Shown piece by piece: positions 35,692 to 45,004 of a DNA stretch of 64,000 nucleotides. The notes beneath the pieces were generated by a model. The model was not told the origin of the DNA. It did not search any database and saw only the letters and a list, made by a program, of their open reading frames with translations. Position 1 is the first letter of the stretch. Every line of letters starts with the position of its first letter. The translations under genes were made by a program, and so were the position numbers. The stretch comes from Anaerolineae bacterium (GTDB taxonomy: Bacteria; Chloroflexota; Anaerolineae; UBA4142; SHND01), in NCBI GenBank assembly GCA_020851635.1, contig JADZCJ010000068.1, forward strand, positions 49,417 to 113,416. Direction: 5' to 3'.

Positions 35692-37455
35692 TTATCCGCT
35701 CAACTCGTTGGTGTCAGTGCGATTGGTTTCGATGTATCGGACGGCGGCGTCCACGGTCGGAAACACATTTGTTTGACCGACGATTTCGAGCAAGCCGCTC
35801 CGCGCCGCATATTCGTACACCGGCGCATGCACATCCGCCAGATACACCGCGATGCCTTTCCCCTGTAGTTCCTTTAGTAGTTTCTCGAGGATGTCTACAC
35901 TCGTCACATCTATCTCGTACCAGGCATTCGCATCCAGGATCACTGCCCGCGGGGGCGATGGCATTGCCTCGATCATGGCTTTTACTTGATCGCGCAATGT
36001 CGGCGCGCTCGCGTAATACAATTGCCCATCCATTCGCGCGATCAACACCCCCGGCACTGCAATATTCTCGGGATGACGCCCCAGGTCCGAGTACGCACCC
36101 CGAACACCCGGGACATGTCCGAGCGCCGCGACATGCGGGCGGCTTGACTTGAAGATCACAAACACCAACGAAGCGACGACCCCAATGATCATACCCTCTA
36201 AAACATCAATTAACAGCACGCCTGCCAATGCCAGCGCGGCAAACCAGAACTCGACCCGCGACGCGAGACGGATCTTGAGCACTTTGCGCGCGGACAGGAT
36301 ATGCCAGAGCGCATGAATGATTAACGCGGCGAGCACAGCTTCGGGCAGCGTCGTAAACAAGGGCGTGAGAAAGAGCACTGTGATGATAGTCACGCCCCAG
36401 GTGACCAGATTTGTCACCTGACTGCGGGCGCCCGCGCCATCCTTGACAGCGGATGCCGACATGCTGCCTGCGGCGAGCATGCCGCCGAACAAGGCGCTCA
36501 GCAGATTCGCCCCCGCGTGTGCATTCAATTCCTGGTCGGCGTTCACCTCATAGCCATGTTTCTCGGCAAACTCGTGCGCCACACCCAGCGCCTCGCTGTA
36601 TGCTACCAGCAACACCCCCATAGCCGGCAGCAGCATCGCCAGATAGGTTGTAAAGGGCACCTGGGGGATGGTCAAAGAGGGAAGCCCCTGCGGAAGCGCG
36701 CCCACAACCTCTACACCATACTTGCCGTTGAGATCGAGCGCCGCACTCAGCCCGATGGCGCCAAACAGCACCACCAACCCTCCCGGGATTTTTTTGTTCA
36801 AGCGCGGGAGCACAAAAAGCAGTGCCAGCGCGACAGCTCCCACGGCAAATGTGACCCAGTTCGCCTGCGGCAGTTCCCGAAGGATCCCCATCAACTTTTC
36901 TACCGTGTTGCCATCCGGTTTTGCAACTCCAAACAGCTTGTTCAGTTGTCCCACCACAACAAAAATGGCGAGACCCGTTATAAAACCGTCCATCACCGGC
37001 TTGGAGAGGAATTGTGTGATAAAGCCCAGCCGCGCCAGCCCAGCCGCCAAAAAGACCAGACCGGTGACCAGGACAAATGCGGTCGCATAATTCTGATAGG
37101 TCTGGGGATCAGATGCAGTGGCTGCCGCGGTGGCAACCAGCGCCGTCGCCACCCCCGAAGCGAGCAGCGCCGCTGTAGCAGAGGTCGCTTGCACAACAAG
37201 GTGACGCGATGTGCCCAGCAGCGCATAGACCAGCAACGCAGCCAGCAATGTATAGAGCCCCGCTTGCGGCGGCAGACCGGCGATACCCGCATACGCCATG
37301 GCTTCTGGCACCACCAACCCCCACAGGGTCAACCCCGCAATAATATCCAAGGGGAGCCAGGAACGGTCATATTTCGGGAGCCAGGACAAAATCGGCAAAA
37401 AGCGTCCCAGCCCACCCGGATTCGCGGTAGTTTCAGGGTTAGTTTTCGCCGACAT
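35692..37455 (-). CDS. SulP family anion transporter with STAS domain
   Basis: I start at the ATG at 37455 (587 aa, MSAKTNPETT), overlapping the upstream membrane-protein gene by 17 bp. Signatures are VPEAMAYAGIAGLPPQAGLY, ADQELNAHAGANLLSALFGG and GARSQVTNLVTW. The C-terminal STAS domain contains ILDANAWYEIDVTSVDILEK. It differs clearly from the 30011 paralogue, so the two are not a recent duplication. Sulfate, bicarbonate or another anion is the likely cargo. Confidence 0.93.
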   Translation of the reverse strand: MSAKTNPETTANPGGLGRFLPILSWLPKYDRSWLPLDIIAGLTLWGLVVPEAMAYAGIAGLPPQAGLYTLLAALLVYALLGTSRHLVVQATSATAALLASGVATALVATAAATASDPQTYQNYATAFVLVTGLVFLAAGLARLGFITQFLSKPVMDGFITGLAIFVVVGQLNKLFGVAKPDGNTVEKLMGILRELPQANWVTFAVGAVALALLFVLPRLNKKIPGGLVVLFGAIGLSAALDLNGKYGVEVVGALPQGLPSLTIPQVPFTTYLAMLLPAMGVLLVAYSEALGVAHEFAEKHGYEVNADQELNAHAGANLLSALFGGMLAAGSMSASAVKDGAGARSQVTNLVTWGVTIITVLFLTPLFTTLPEAVLAALIIHALWHILSARKVLKIRLASRVEFWFAALALAGVLLIDVLEGMIIGVVASLVFVIFKSSRPHVAALGHVPGVRGAYSDLGRHPENIAVPGVLIARMDGQLYYASAPTLRDQVKAMIEAMPSPPRAVILDANAWYEIDVTSVDILEKLLKELQGKGIAVYLADVHAPVYEYAARSGLLEIVGQTNVFPTVDAAVRYIETNRTDTNELSG

Positions 37456-38161
37456 GTCCGGACTCGACCTCGAGCATCGCTGCACTCATTGGACGCCGCA
37501 CCAGAATAAAGACACTAATAATCAACACCCACGTCGGAAACGCCAAAATCAACCAACCGGACAAATTGGGCGTGAGCAATAGCACAAGCGCCAGTCCATA
37601 AGTTAAAAGCGCCAGCCAGCGCGGCATGACGCCGGTACGAATCCAGAGCGTGCCCGACGAAATCATAAACACACCCGCCATCCGAATTGCATACACATTC
37701 ATGATCGTGTACATCACTGCGCGACCGAACGTGAGTACCCCGCTGTCCAGCAGCTGTTCCGCCGCAAGGTCATAGCTCAATGTGACGCCTCCCGCAATCG
37801 CGGCCGCCACAAACGTCATGCCAAGAAATAAAAGCCCGCTGCCAAATAACACGGTCGAAACGAGTTGGTCTTCGAGACTGCCGAGACGATCGCGCATGAC
37901 GCCAATGAACCAGAGAAACGCGATCCCGGCAAAGGGCACCAATGTCAGAGCAATCGTAACTGCCGCCGCGCTCCCCTGGAGTGATGTGGCAGTTGCTGCG
38001 CCGGTCAAGGACTCGGGCAGGGAAAGGCGAATCAATGCCATCGTCCCACCAAAGAGCACCGCAAACAGGATGCCCGCGACGGCTGCGGCGCGCGGCGTTT
38101 TGAGGCGCTCGCGCCCCGCTGATATTTCCTGTACTCGAGCTTGTTTGACCGGTTTAGACAT
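37439..38161 (-). CDS. Multi-pass membrane protein, unknown
   Basis: A 240-aa protein with about six hydrophobic segments (near residues 25-45, 65-90, 103-125, 155-175, 185-200 and 205-225) and a basic N-terminus. It begins 51 bp after the channel gene and overlaps the SulP gene, so it belongs to the ion-transport operon. I do not recognise the family; no catalytic or metal motif stands out. Confidence 0.7.
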   Translation of the reverse strand: MSKPVKQARVQEISAGRERLKTPRAAAVAGILFAVLFGGTMALIRLSLPESLTGAATATSLQGSAAAVTIALTLVPFAGIAFLWFIGVMRDRLGSLEDQLVSTVLFGSGLLFLGMTFVAAAIAGGVTLSYDLAAEQLLDSGVLTFGRAVMYTIMNVYAIRMAGVFMISSGTLWIRTGVMPRWLALLTYGLALVLLLTPNLSGWLILAFPTWVLIISVFILVRRPMSAAMLEVESGHVGEN

Positions 38162-38212
38162 TCTGCGCTCCCGCCGCGCTCACATCCAGCGTGTCGCGTT
38201 TGAGGACAGACA

Positions 38213-39046
38213 TCAGCCGCCCTGGTTTTTTTCCAACAACTCGCGCAGCGCGACCAACTCTTGTTTGACCGAGGCGAGTTCTTGCTCCACCGCGCTCGCA
38301 TCCGGCGCTTGGGGCGGCGTTTCTTGCGGTTCCGACTCTTTTGGCTGGGGCACCAGGATGCTGGCAAGAATACTGGCGAGTGCGCCGATGATGCCGACAC
38401 CGGAAAACATTACAAAGATACCAACGATGCGCCCCCCCATTGTCACCGGAAAGCGGTCGCCGTAACCCACCGTCGTAATCGTCACAAATGCCCACCACAC
38501 CGCATCCCCGCCATCGGTGATATTTGCGTCAGGCGACTGGCTTTCGAACAACAAAACAAAGATGCTTGAAGTCATCAACACGACGCCGACCAGCATCAAG
38601 GTAATAAACAGCGCATAGGAACCGCGATTCTCGAGGATTTCTTTTTTCAAGAGCGCGCGATTTTGGGGATTTAGCAGCCGGCGCAGGCGAAAGAGGCGGC
38701 TCAGCCGAAAGAGGCGCAGCAGCCCCGCATACCGAAAGACGCCCAGCCCAAAATTCGGTATCGAACCGAGCAGGTCCAGATACCCGCGCTCGCCGATAAA
38801 GTAATCCCGCGTGCGCGGCGTCGTCAACATGTGCATGCCAAAGTCAACCAGAAAAATGAAACAAATGAGATTGTCATAGGCGTTTACCAGTTTCCAGGTT
38901 TCGGTCTCGGGGTCCAGCAGGATCTGAATCACCATGATGGTCAAAGAGACGATGGTCAGCACCAGGATAAAGATATTGTAGGTGTTGCTCTTGAGGATTT
39001 TTGCCATCGTGGCATGTCGCGGCGTCGCAACGTTCTGTGGGGTCAT
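38213..39046 (-). CDS. Voltage-gated potassium-type ion channel
   Basis: A 277-aa ion-transport-domain protein with six membrane segments and one pore loop. The S4 helix has arginines at about every third position (LLRLFRLSRLFRLRRLL, near residue 110), a voltage-sensor pattern. The selectivity filter is TVGYGD inside FVTITTVGYGDRFPVT, diagnostic of K+ selectivity. S6 is rich in Gly/Ala/Ile, and the C-terminus (about 250-275) is a short coiled coil that would help tetramer assembly. It likely balances charge alongside the anion transporters encoded downstream. Confidence 0.92.
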   Translation of the reverse strand: MTPQNVATPRHATMAKILKSNTYNIFILVLTIVSLTIMVIQILLDPETETWKLVNAYDNLICFIFLVDFGMHMLTTPRTRDYFIGERGYLDLLGSIPNFGLGVFRYAGLLRLFRLSRLFRLRRLLNPQNRALLKKEILENRGSYALFITLMLVGVVLMTSSIFVLLFESQSPDANITDGGDAVWWAFVTITTVGYGDRFPVTMGGRIVGIFVMFSGVGIIGALASILASILVPQPKESEPQETPPQAPDASAVEQELASVKQELVALRELLEKNQGG

Positions 39047-39120
39047 GATCTGCCTCTGGGATAAATTGAATGGAAAAATGCGATGGCGCCATTCGCCGTC
39101 GCAGCTCCCCGGCGGGTGAA

Positions 39121-39390
39121 TCAGGCGGCGTCCGGCATTTCAACCGGAATGCCGACAGACTCTATCGAAAGGATGGGGTACTGGTAACTGTAAAGCATGT
39201 TCAGTAGCCCGAGCAGTTGTGCCTGGTCCGCGCCGTGCAGAGATATCGTCGAAACATCTGGGCGCCCGGTCCCTGTGCTGACAGCAATCGAAATATCCTT
39301 GAAATATTCGAGCCATTGGGCATCGAGCTCCCCGATCAATCGAATCAAATAGATTGACTCGGGCTTTATCAACAGAGAATGTGGGTGCAT
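39121..39390 (-). CDS. Small conserved-looking protein, unknown
   Basis: An 89-aa protein (MHPHSLLIKPESIYLIRL...) with alternating hydrophobic strands and one helix, LLGLLNMLYSYQYPIL. Its size and fold pattern recall a small alpha/beta regulatory domain, but I cannot name a family. It is the first gene of the minus-strand ion-transport operon, 74 bp ahead of the channel gene. The ribosome binding site is weak. Confidence 0.55.
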   Translation of the reverse strand: MHPHSLLIKPESIYLIRLIGELDAQWLEYFKDISIAVSTGTGRPDVSTISLHGADQAQLLGLLNMLYSYQYPILSIESVGIPVEMPDAA

Positions 39391-39560
39391 TAGTTGGCTC
39401 TCTGGTCAGCTGCCGATTTTCCATCTCACCGGCAGCGGTTACGCCTCCTGCCGCACCGGCAAAAACCGAAACCTGTACTTGCGCACATGCCCGTTCAGGC
39501 ACGTTAATATTCTAGCAAAATGGCATGGGATTCCATCGTCCAAAGTGGACTAGATTAGGA

Positions 39561-39651
39561 GGAGGAGATGCGAGACTTGTCCCGGTAGGGGCAATCTCGG
39601 GGAGGAACCGCTAAAACGGTATGGCGAGAGATGACAAAAGCCATCTCCTCC
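39561..39651 (-). ncRNA. Candidate structured leader RNA
   Basis: An outer 10-bp stem pairs GGAGGAGATG (39561-39570) with CATCTCCTCC (39642-39651). Inside, TTGTCCC (39577-39583) pairs with GGGGCAA (39588-39594), extended by GAGA/TCTC, and ACCG (39607-39610) pairs with CGGT (39617-39620). TCTCG (39595-39599) can alternatively pair with CGAGA (39625-39629), giving mutually exclusive folds. On the minus strand this lies about 170 nt ahead of the first gene of the ion-transport operon and just after the LuxR-type gene. I do not match it to a known riboswitch class. It could also be a simple intergenic structure. Confidence 0.35.
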
Positions 39652-39684
39652 CGTCGCGACTGCGGGGAAAAACTATAGTTGTGG

Positions 39685-42417
39685 CTAGGAAAGGGTGCGT
39701 AAGGGTCCGGCTTTCATTTGGACCTGGGGCGGCGCTTCCAGCAACCCGTACGCGATCCCCACCCGTGCCGCCTCTGCACGGCTGTTGACATCGAGCTTGG
39801 CAAAGATGTGCCCAATATGTGATTTGACCGTCAGCGGCGAAATCACCAGCGAATTGGCTATTTCCTTGGTCGTCATGTGATTTGCCAGACCTTCCAGCAC
39901 CTGCAGCTCGCGCCAGGTCAGCGGTTCGATCAGACGCCCAATTTCCTTTTTGGCGGTTTTCTCCGGCACGGCGCTCCGGGCAGTGGTCGGGACGGACGCC
40001 AGAATCCTTTTTACATAGCCAATGGCAACCTTCCGCGTGACAAGGAGGGACAGCAGACGTGTCATCGCAGGACCCAACTCTATAAAAGTGCGCTTCGAGT
40101 CACCCTTTTCTCCGATCTCGACGGCGGTCTGGAGCGCATCCAACGCGCGGCTGGTCTGCCCCAGCTCGTCCAGAGCCAGAGCTTGCAGCACATACAACTG
40201 CAGCAGTCGTCTGGGGTTGTGTTGAGCGCGCGTGAGCTCGATGAGTGTGTTTGCGTCGGTGAGCGCCTTTTTGACCAGCTCCGGCTTGTGCGTCGCCAAC
40301 AGCACCCGCAAGCGGGTCAAATGCCGTTCCATGTCCCACATCATGTGCGGTGGGTGAGGCAAGGACGCCGTCTCTGCCCAACGGAGCGCCGCCGGCACAT
40401 CACCCTGCAGCAATGCCAACCGCGCGCGATATGCCTCGGTGCTCTGTGCGAGGTCCGGGGAATGGGTCTCGTCGCTGAAACGTCTGACCTGATGCAGCGT
40501 CTCGATTGCCGCCGATTCAAGCCCCTGCGCTTGTTGTGTCAGCGCAAGCCAGACGAAATTCTCGTGACTCGGCTTGATGTTCGAACTCATCCGCAGGTCA
40601 GCGCCCACGGCAAAATGCTGCGCCGCCGCTTCCAGATTGTTCCACTCGTAATTTACTTCTCCCAAAAAATAATTCGCCCAGACGAGGGTCAAATAAGAAC
40701 GGTCACGAGCAAGTTCCAACATCCGCGTGGCAGTCTCGAAAAGGGCATGATAATCCAGCTCGTGCATGTGGATCCATCCCAACCCCATCATCAGCCGGAG
40801 TCGGAACTGGACCGAGTCACCCGGATAGTTGCCAAAAGTGTCCATAAGCAACTTGGTCCCGTCGCTTGCTCGTCCCAGCATCTGAAGACTATTGGCGTGG
40901 TAGACAATCACACTCCCGCGCGCATATGCGCTTTCTTGCGGCAGGTTCTCGAGCGCGTCGGGCGCCATTTCTATCACGCGTTCGGGTTGACTCTGAAAAA
41001 ACGCTATCGCCATCCGAGTTTCGGCGATTTCGCCGAGATAGTGTTTGCGACTAACCGCGTCCAGAGATTGTGTCTCCTCGAGCAGTCGGTCCGCCAGCGG
41101 GAGCAATTCAAGCCCTACCGGGATGCGAAACTGGAGATGCGCCACCCAAATCTGCGCCATGACCAACCCAAGATGATTGTCCCATTCTTGCGCCGGAAAG
41201 AGACGGAGCCATGCTTCGAGCAAGGGGCGCGCGGTCTCTTGATCCAGCGCCTGGCGCACCGCTTCGCCCACCAGTTGTGCCCCGCGCGCATAATCGCCGG
41301 CAGCGATAGCATGGTGTATCGCTGCGGTGTACATACCCTGCGCCGCATTCCACTGACTCGCCCGCAGATGCAGGACACCAATTGTTCCCGCATCGAAAGC
41401 GAGCGTCGCCCTGGTCCGAAGAAAATCGCGAAACAGATGGTGATAGCGATACCAGCCCTCGCTTTCGTCGAGCACAACCAGCATGGTCTCGTCCTGCACC
41501 AACTCATCCAAAATTGCTCGCCAATTCTCGCCGGAATGACCTGCCATCAGATATTCACACCCGCTCGCATTAAAACGGTCCAGCAAGGCAGTCTTGAGCA
41601 GAAATTCGCGCTTGACAGGAGTTTGCTGGAGCAGAATCTCGCTCAGAAAATAATCCGTCAGGTGACGGCTGCCCAGATCCTTTGTCAATTTCAACAATTC
41701 CGTCTCGGTTTGACCCGCGCGCAGCTTGAGCGCGGCAAAGCGGATCCCCGTAACCCATCCTTCAACGGCTTCTTGCAGCATTTCGAGCGGTTCCGGCGAG
41801 AGGTCGCGGTCGAGCATTTGGTTCAAGAGTTCGTGTGTTTCGGCGGAGGTAAAACGCAGGTCCGGACTGCGCAGCTCTAAAAGCTGTCCGGTCGCGCGCA
41901 GCTTGGCAAGAGGCAGCGGCACGTCATGGCGCGCTGTAATGACCAGATGCGTCGAGGAAGGGACCTGACGGAGCAGCATACTCATCATTGTCTGAATCTC
42001 GGGCGATTGCATCAGATGATAGTCGTCCAGAACAAGGATGAACGGTTCGGGGAGTTCGGCAAACCCGTCGCTCAACGCGGCAGCGAGGTGAGAGATTTCC
42101 GTCTCGTGCGGCGAGTTGAGCATGCCCGAGACGATTTCGAGGGCGCCGGGAAAAATCGTGCGGATGGCGGCGATAAGGTAGGTTGCGAAAACCTGTAGCG
42201 AATCATCGCTCTCTTCGAGTGAAATCCAGGCGGCAGGCATCGAGACACTCTCGAGCCATTCGAGCAAGAGGGTCGTTTTGCCAAAACCTGCCGCCGCCGA
42301 AATATACGTGACGGGGAGGTCCAGTCCACCATTCAGGGTTGCAACCAGTCGCGGTCGCCGCACCAATACATTGGTGCGGCGCGGACGTATGACTCGAACC
42401 TGCGCGGTTTTGATCAT
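39685..42417 (-). CDS. LuxR family regulator, MalT/LAL type
   Basis: From the ATG at 42417 the protein has 910 residues; an upstream ATG at 42468 is possible, and neither has a good ribosome binding site. It shows Walker A AAAGFGKTTLL (residues 41-51), Walker B PFILVLDDYHL near residue 125, a winged-helix region, a long TPR-like helical domain (about 350-780), and a C-terminal LuxR HTH with LTWRELQVLEGLANHMTTKE and VKSHIGHIFAKLDV. This is the ATP-dependent activator architecture of MalT. Its targets are unknown; the ion-transport operon lies directly downstream and the SDR genes are divergent. Confidence 0.92.
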   Translation of the reverse strand: MIKTAQVRVIRPRRTNVLVRRPRLVATLNGGLDLPVTYISAAAGFGKTTLLLEWLESVSMPAAWISLEESDDSLQVFATYLIAAIRTIFPGALEIVSGMLNSPHETEISHLAAALSDGFAELPEPFILVLDDYHLMQSPEIQTMMSMLLRQVPSSTHLVITARHDVPLPLAKLRATGQLLELRSPDLRFTSAETHELLNQMLDRDLSPEPLEMLQEAVEGWVTGIRFAALKLRAGQTETELLKLTKDLGSRHLTDYFLSEILLQQTPVKREFLLKTALLDRFNASGCEYLMAGHSGENWRAILDELVQDETMLVVLDESEGWYRYHHLFRDFLRTRATLAFDAGTIGVLHLRASQWNAAQGMYTAAIHHAIAAGDYARGAQLVGEAVRQALDQETARPLLEAWLRLFPAQEWDNHLGLVMAQIWVAHLQFRIPVGLELLPLADRLLEETQSLDAVSRKHYLGEIAETRMAIAFFQSQPERVIEMAPDALENLPQESAYARGSVIVYHANSLQMLGRASDGTKLLMDTFGNYPGDSVQFRLRLMMGLGWIHMHELDYHALFETATRMLELARDRSYLTLVWANYFLGEVNYEWNNLEAAAQHFAVGADLRMSSNIKPSHENFVWLALTQQAQGLESAAIETLHQVRRFSDETHSPDLAQSTEAYRARLALLQGDVPAALRWAETASLPHPPHMMWDMERHLTRLRVLLATHKPELVKKALTDANTLIELTRAQHNPRRLLQLYVLQALALDELGQTSRALDALQTAVEIGEKGDSKRTFIELGPAMTRLLSLLVTRKVAIGYVKRILASVPTTARSAVPEKTAKKEIGRLIEPLTWRELQVLEGLANHMTTKEIANSLVISPLTVKSHIGHIFAKLDVNSRAEAARVGIAYGLLEAPPQVQMKAGPLRTLS

Positions 42418-42756
42418 TTTGCAGAATTCGCCCGGGCGCAAGCGCGACGTTTGCGCGCTCCGACGCATTGCAGAAAAAATTACGCTCGACGCGCGTATCT
42501 CGTGTCAAGCTTGTCACCGGGATGGGTAACGAGTATTTGACAACTTGCAAATGCCGATTATAACACACCACCTCCCGCGCCCGTCAGCCACGGCGGCGAT
42601 CCTTTTCACAATGCCTTGCTTGGCGCTGTCAGATTCGGTATAATAGCTCAATCTGCTACGGGATTGCGCGCCAAGACACGGAGTTGCCCGTCATCGGCGC
42701 TGTTCCTCCGCCCATACAATCCCTTGCCTTGCCAAATTCTTGCTGCCGAGCAATTC
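42418..42756. other. Divergent intergenic region
   Basis: This 339-bp stretch separates the LuxR-type gene from the broken amidohydrolase gene. It contains the plus-strand promoter at 42616-42644 and an AT-rich segment near 42553-42565 that may serve the minus-strand gene. I saw no open frame with a credible start and no repeat. Confidence 0.4.
42616..42644 (+). promoter_or_regulatory. Sigma70-type promoter
   Basis: TTGCTT at 42616-42621 and TATAAT at 42639-42644 are 17 bp apart. The promoter would drive the amidohydrolase relic and the two SDR genes that follow it, which explains why the decayed first gene may still be transcribed. Confidence 0.55.
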
Positions 42757-43274
42757 ATGTCCGAGACCAAACAACCCGTGGACCTTGTAATCGCGCATGG
42801 TTTGATTGTGACCATGGACGACAAGATGTCGCTCTGGCGCGACGGCGCGCTCGCCATACGGGACCAAACATCGTCGCGGTCGGTCTCGCGTCCGAAATTC
42901 AATCGCAGTTTCAAGCGGCAACCGTGCTTGATGCAACCGGGCAGCTTGTCATGCCCGGACTGATCAACGCGCACACCCATTCCCCCGCCGTAATTTTTCG
43001 CGGTCTCACCAAAGACATGCGGCTCGAACCCTGGCTCGAAAAATCGTGGCATTTTGAAGCGAAATTCGTCAACGCCAAAAATGCGCCGCTCGGCGCACAG
43101 ATGGCGCAGGCGGAAATGATTCGCGGCGGCACCACGACCGCGCTCGACATGTACTGGTTCCCCAAAGTCATGGCGCAGGTGGCGCAAGAGACCGGCACAA
43201 TTCCCTATCGCGTTACGCTCGCGGCGCTGTTTGTCCTCGCCATCCGTCGCAAACAGCTCGTCCCGGCCACCTGA
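42757..43274 (+). pseudogene. Amidohydrolase (MtaD/SsnA-like), frameshifted and truncated
   Basis: The ATG at 42757 opens MSETKQPVDLVIAHGLIVTM, the N-terminal beta domain of MtaD/SsnA-type amidohydrolases. After GALAIRD the frame shifts near 42862-42870, and the next frame continues with NIVAVGLASEIQ. The metal-binding HTHSPAVIFRGL, and then RGGTTTALDMYWFPK, follow. The product stops at 43274 after about 170 residues; intact enzymes have about 440. Both the frameshift and the missing C-terminal two-thirds argue for a dead gene. The first SDR gene begins three bases later. Confidence 0.75.
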
Positions 43275-43276
43275 TC

Positions 43277-44083
43277 ATGAACATTTCAATTCCTCCCGTC
43301 CGGTCATTATTCGATTTTTCAGGCAAGACAGTCATTGTCACAGGCAGCGGCAGCGGTCTGGGGCAGGGCATTGCGCGTCGTTTCGCGGAAGCGGGAGCGC
43401 GCGTCGTCGTCCACTATAACGCGAGCCGGCAAGGCGCCGCGCAGGTGGTATCAGAGATTCAGACACGCGGCGGGACCGCCGTCGCCATTCAAGCGGACAT
43501 TGTGCAACCTCAGGATGTCGCGCGGCTCGTATCCGAAACAGTGGACGCATTCGGACAAGTGGATGTTTTGATCAACAATGCGGGGATTTATCCGCTCCAC
43601 GGGCTTTTAGAGATGCAGCCCCAAGAGTGGGACGCAGTTGTAGACGCCAACTTGCGCAGCGCGTTTCTTTGCACGCAGGCATTTGCCAAACAGATTGTCA
43701 ACCAAAACAGCGCGTCCGGCGGCTCGGGCGGCGCCATCGTCAACATCACCAGCATCGAAGCGGAAAATCCCGCGCCCATGCACAGTCACTATGTCGCCGC
43801 CAAGGGGGGGGTGCTGATGCTGACGCGCGCCTCGGCGTTTGAGCTGGCGGCGCACAATATCCGGGTGAACGCGGTCGCGCCGGGACTGATCAGCCGCCCG
43901 GGCATCGAGCAGGCGTGGCCCGATGGGGTAGAACGTTGGCAGCGCAGCGCGCCCTTGAAACGTCTGGGCGCCCCCGAAGACGTAGCGGACGCATGCTTAT
44001 TTTTTGCGTCACCCGCCGCGCGCTGGATCACCGGCGCGAATCTGCTCGTGGACGGCGGCGTGATGACTCATCAGATTTTTTGA
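43277..44083 (+). CDS. SDR family oxidoreductase
   Basis: A 268-aa classical short-chain dehydrogenase. The cofactor motif is VIVTGSGSGLGQGIA (TGxxxGxG), NNAG is present in VLINNAGIYPLHG, and the catalytic residues are the Ser in NITSIEAENP and YVAAK (Tyr and Lys near residues 175-179). RVNAVAPGLI is the usual PG motif. It starts three bases after the amidohydrolase relic without a clear ribosome binding site. Substrate unknown; family members oxidise secondary alcohols of sugars or polyols with NAD(P). Confidence 0.92.
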   Translation: MNISIPPVRSLFDFSGKTVIVTGSGSGLGQGIARRFAEAGARVVVHYNASRQGAAQVVSEIQTRGGTAVAIQADIVQPQDVARLVSETVDAFGQVDVLINNAGIYPLHGLLEMQPQEWDAVVDANLRSAFLCTQAFAKQIVNQNSASGGSGGAIVNITSIEAENPAPMHSHYVAAKGGVLMLTRASAFELAAHNIRVNAVAPGLISRPGIEQAWPDGVERWQRSAPLKRLGAPEDVADACLFFASPAARWITGANLLVDGGVMTHQIF

Positions 44084-44095
44084 AACGAGGACAGA

Positions 44096-44869
44096 ATGTT
44101 ACAAGATAAAGTGATTGTCGTGACAGGCGCGGGGCGCGGAATGGGACGCGGCATCGCGCAGGCCTGCGCCGAGACAGGCGCTGCCGTGGTCGTCGGCGAT
44201 GTTGATTTTGGGGGCGTCCAGGAAACCGCCGCGCTCATTTCGCAAACCGGTCAGCGCGCGCTGCCTGTCTTGTTGAATGTTGTCCAGCAAGAGAGCGTCG
44301 AAAACACAATTGAGCGCGCTCTCGAGACCTTTGGGCGCCTCGACGGCTGGGTCAACAATGCCGGGATCGTCAAAATGGATTCCGCGCTCGATACGACAAT
44401 GCCCACCTGGGACTGGCATTTTCAAGTGAACGTGTCGGGGTTGTTTCTCTGCTGTCAGCTCGCGGCAAAACAAATGATCGCCGCCAGGACGGGCGGCGCC
44501 ATCGTCAACATCGCCTCGAATGCGGGCAAGGTCGGCTACAACAACATGGCGGCGTACAATGCCAGCAAAGCGGCGGTGATCAATCTGACGCGCGCGCTCT
44601 CGGCGGAATGGGCGCAGCACAATATCAACGTGAACGCCGTGTGCCCCGGCGGTGTCAATACGCCGATGCTGTTGGGCGTGGCGGAATTTTACAGCGCGCG
44701 CTTTGGCGGCGACCCCCACGAGATGGTCAAGGACATAAAGCCCAAACAAATGGACCGCCACATCGAACCGATAGAGGTCGGACGCGTCGTCGCATTCCTG
44801 CTCTCTGACGACGCGCACATCATTCGCGGTCAGTCCATCAATGTGGATGGAGGTGATACGCCTTACTGA
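44096..44869 (+). CDS. SDR family oxidoreductase
   Basis: A 257-aa classical SDR. Motifs are VIVVTGAGRGMGRGIA, WVNNAGIVKMD, Ser in NIASNAGKVG, YNASK for the catalytic Tyr/Lys, and NVNAVCPGGVNTPM. An ACGAGGA ribosome binding site precedes the ATG. It lies 12 bp after the other SDR gene, and the two probably act in successive steps on one substrate. Confidence 0.93.
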   Translation: MLQDKVIVVTGAGRGMGRGIAQACAETGAAVVVGDVDFGGVQETAALISQTGQRALPVLLNVVQQESVENTIERALETFGRLDGWVNNAGIVKMDSALDTTMPTWDWHFQVNVSGLFLCCQLAAKQMIAARTGGAIVNIASNAGKVGYNNMAAYNASKAAVINLTRALSAEWAQHNINVNAVCPGGVNTPMLLGVAEFYSARFGGDPHEMVKDIKPKQMDRHIEPIEVGRVVAFLLSDDAHIIRGQSINVDGGDTPY

Positions 44870-44932
44870 TAAATGTTCGCGTGGCGGCTTTACATTTCCG
44901 GCATCACGCTCATTACAAAACGATAACGTCTC

Positions 44933-44962
44933 CCCGAAAATACAGTGTCGGGCAATATTTTT
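44933..44962 (+). terminator. Weak terminator-like hairpin
   Basis: CCCGA and TCGGG flank a 10-base loop, followed by CAATATTTTT. The five-bp stem is short, but its place between the SDR genes and the next promoter suggests it ends their transcript. Confidence 0.3.
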
Positions 44963-44975
44963 AAGGTCAAACCCG

Positions 44976-45004
44976 TTGACCGCGCCCGTCGGCTTTGCTA
45001 CAAT
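44976..45004 (+). promoter_or_regulatory. Sigma70-type promoter of the PolB2-like operon
   Basis: TTGACC at 44976-44981 and TACAAT at 44999-45004 have ideal 17-bp spacing. The predicted start near 45011 falls inside the palindrome that begins at the base after the -10, so a bound repressor would block initiation. Confidence 0.65.

Noticed and set aside
39877..41880. Long plus-strand open frame of 667 codons
   Set aside because: It is antisense to the LuxR/MalT-type gene, has no domain motifs and reflects the GC-rich codon pattern of the true gene.
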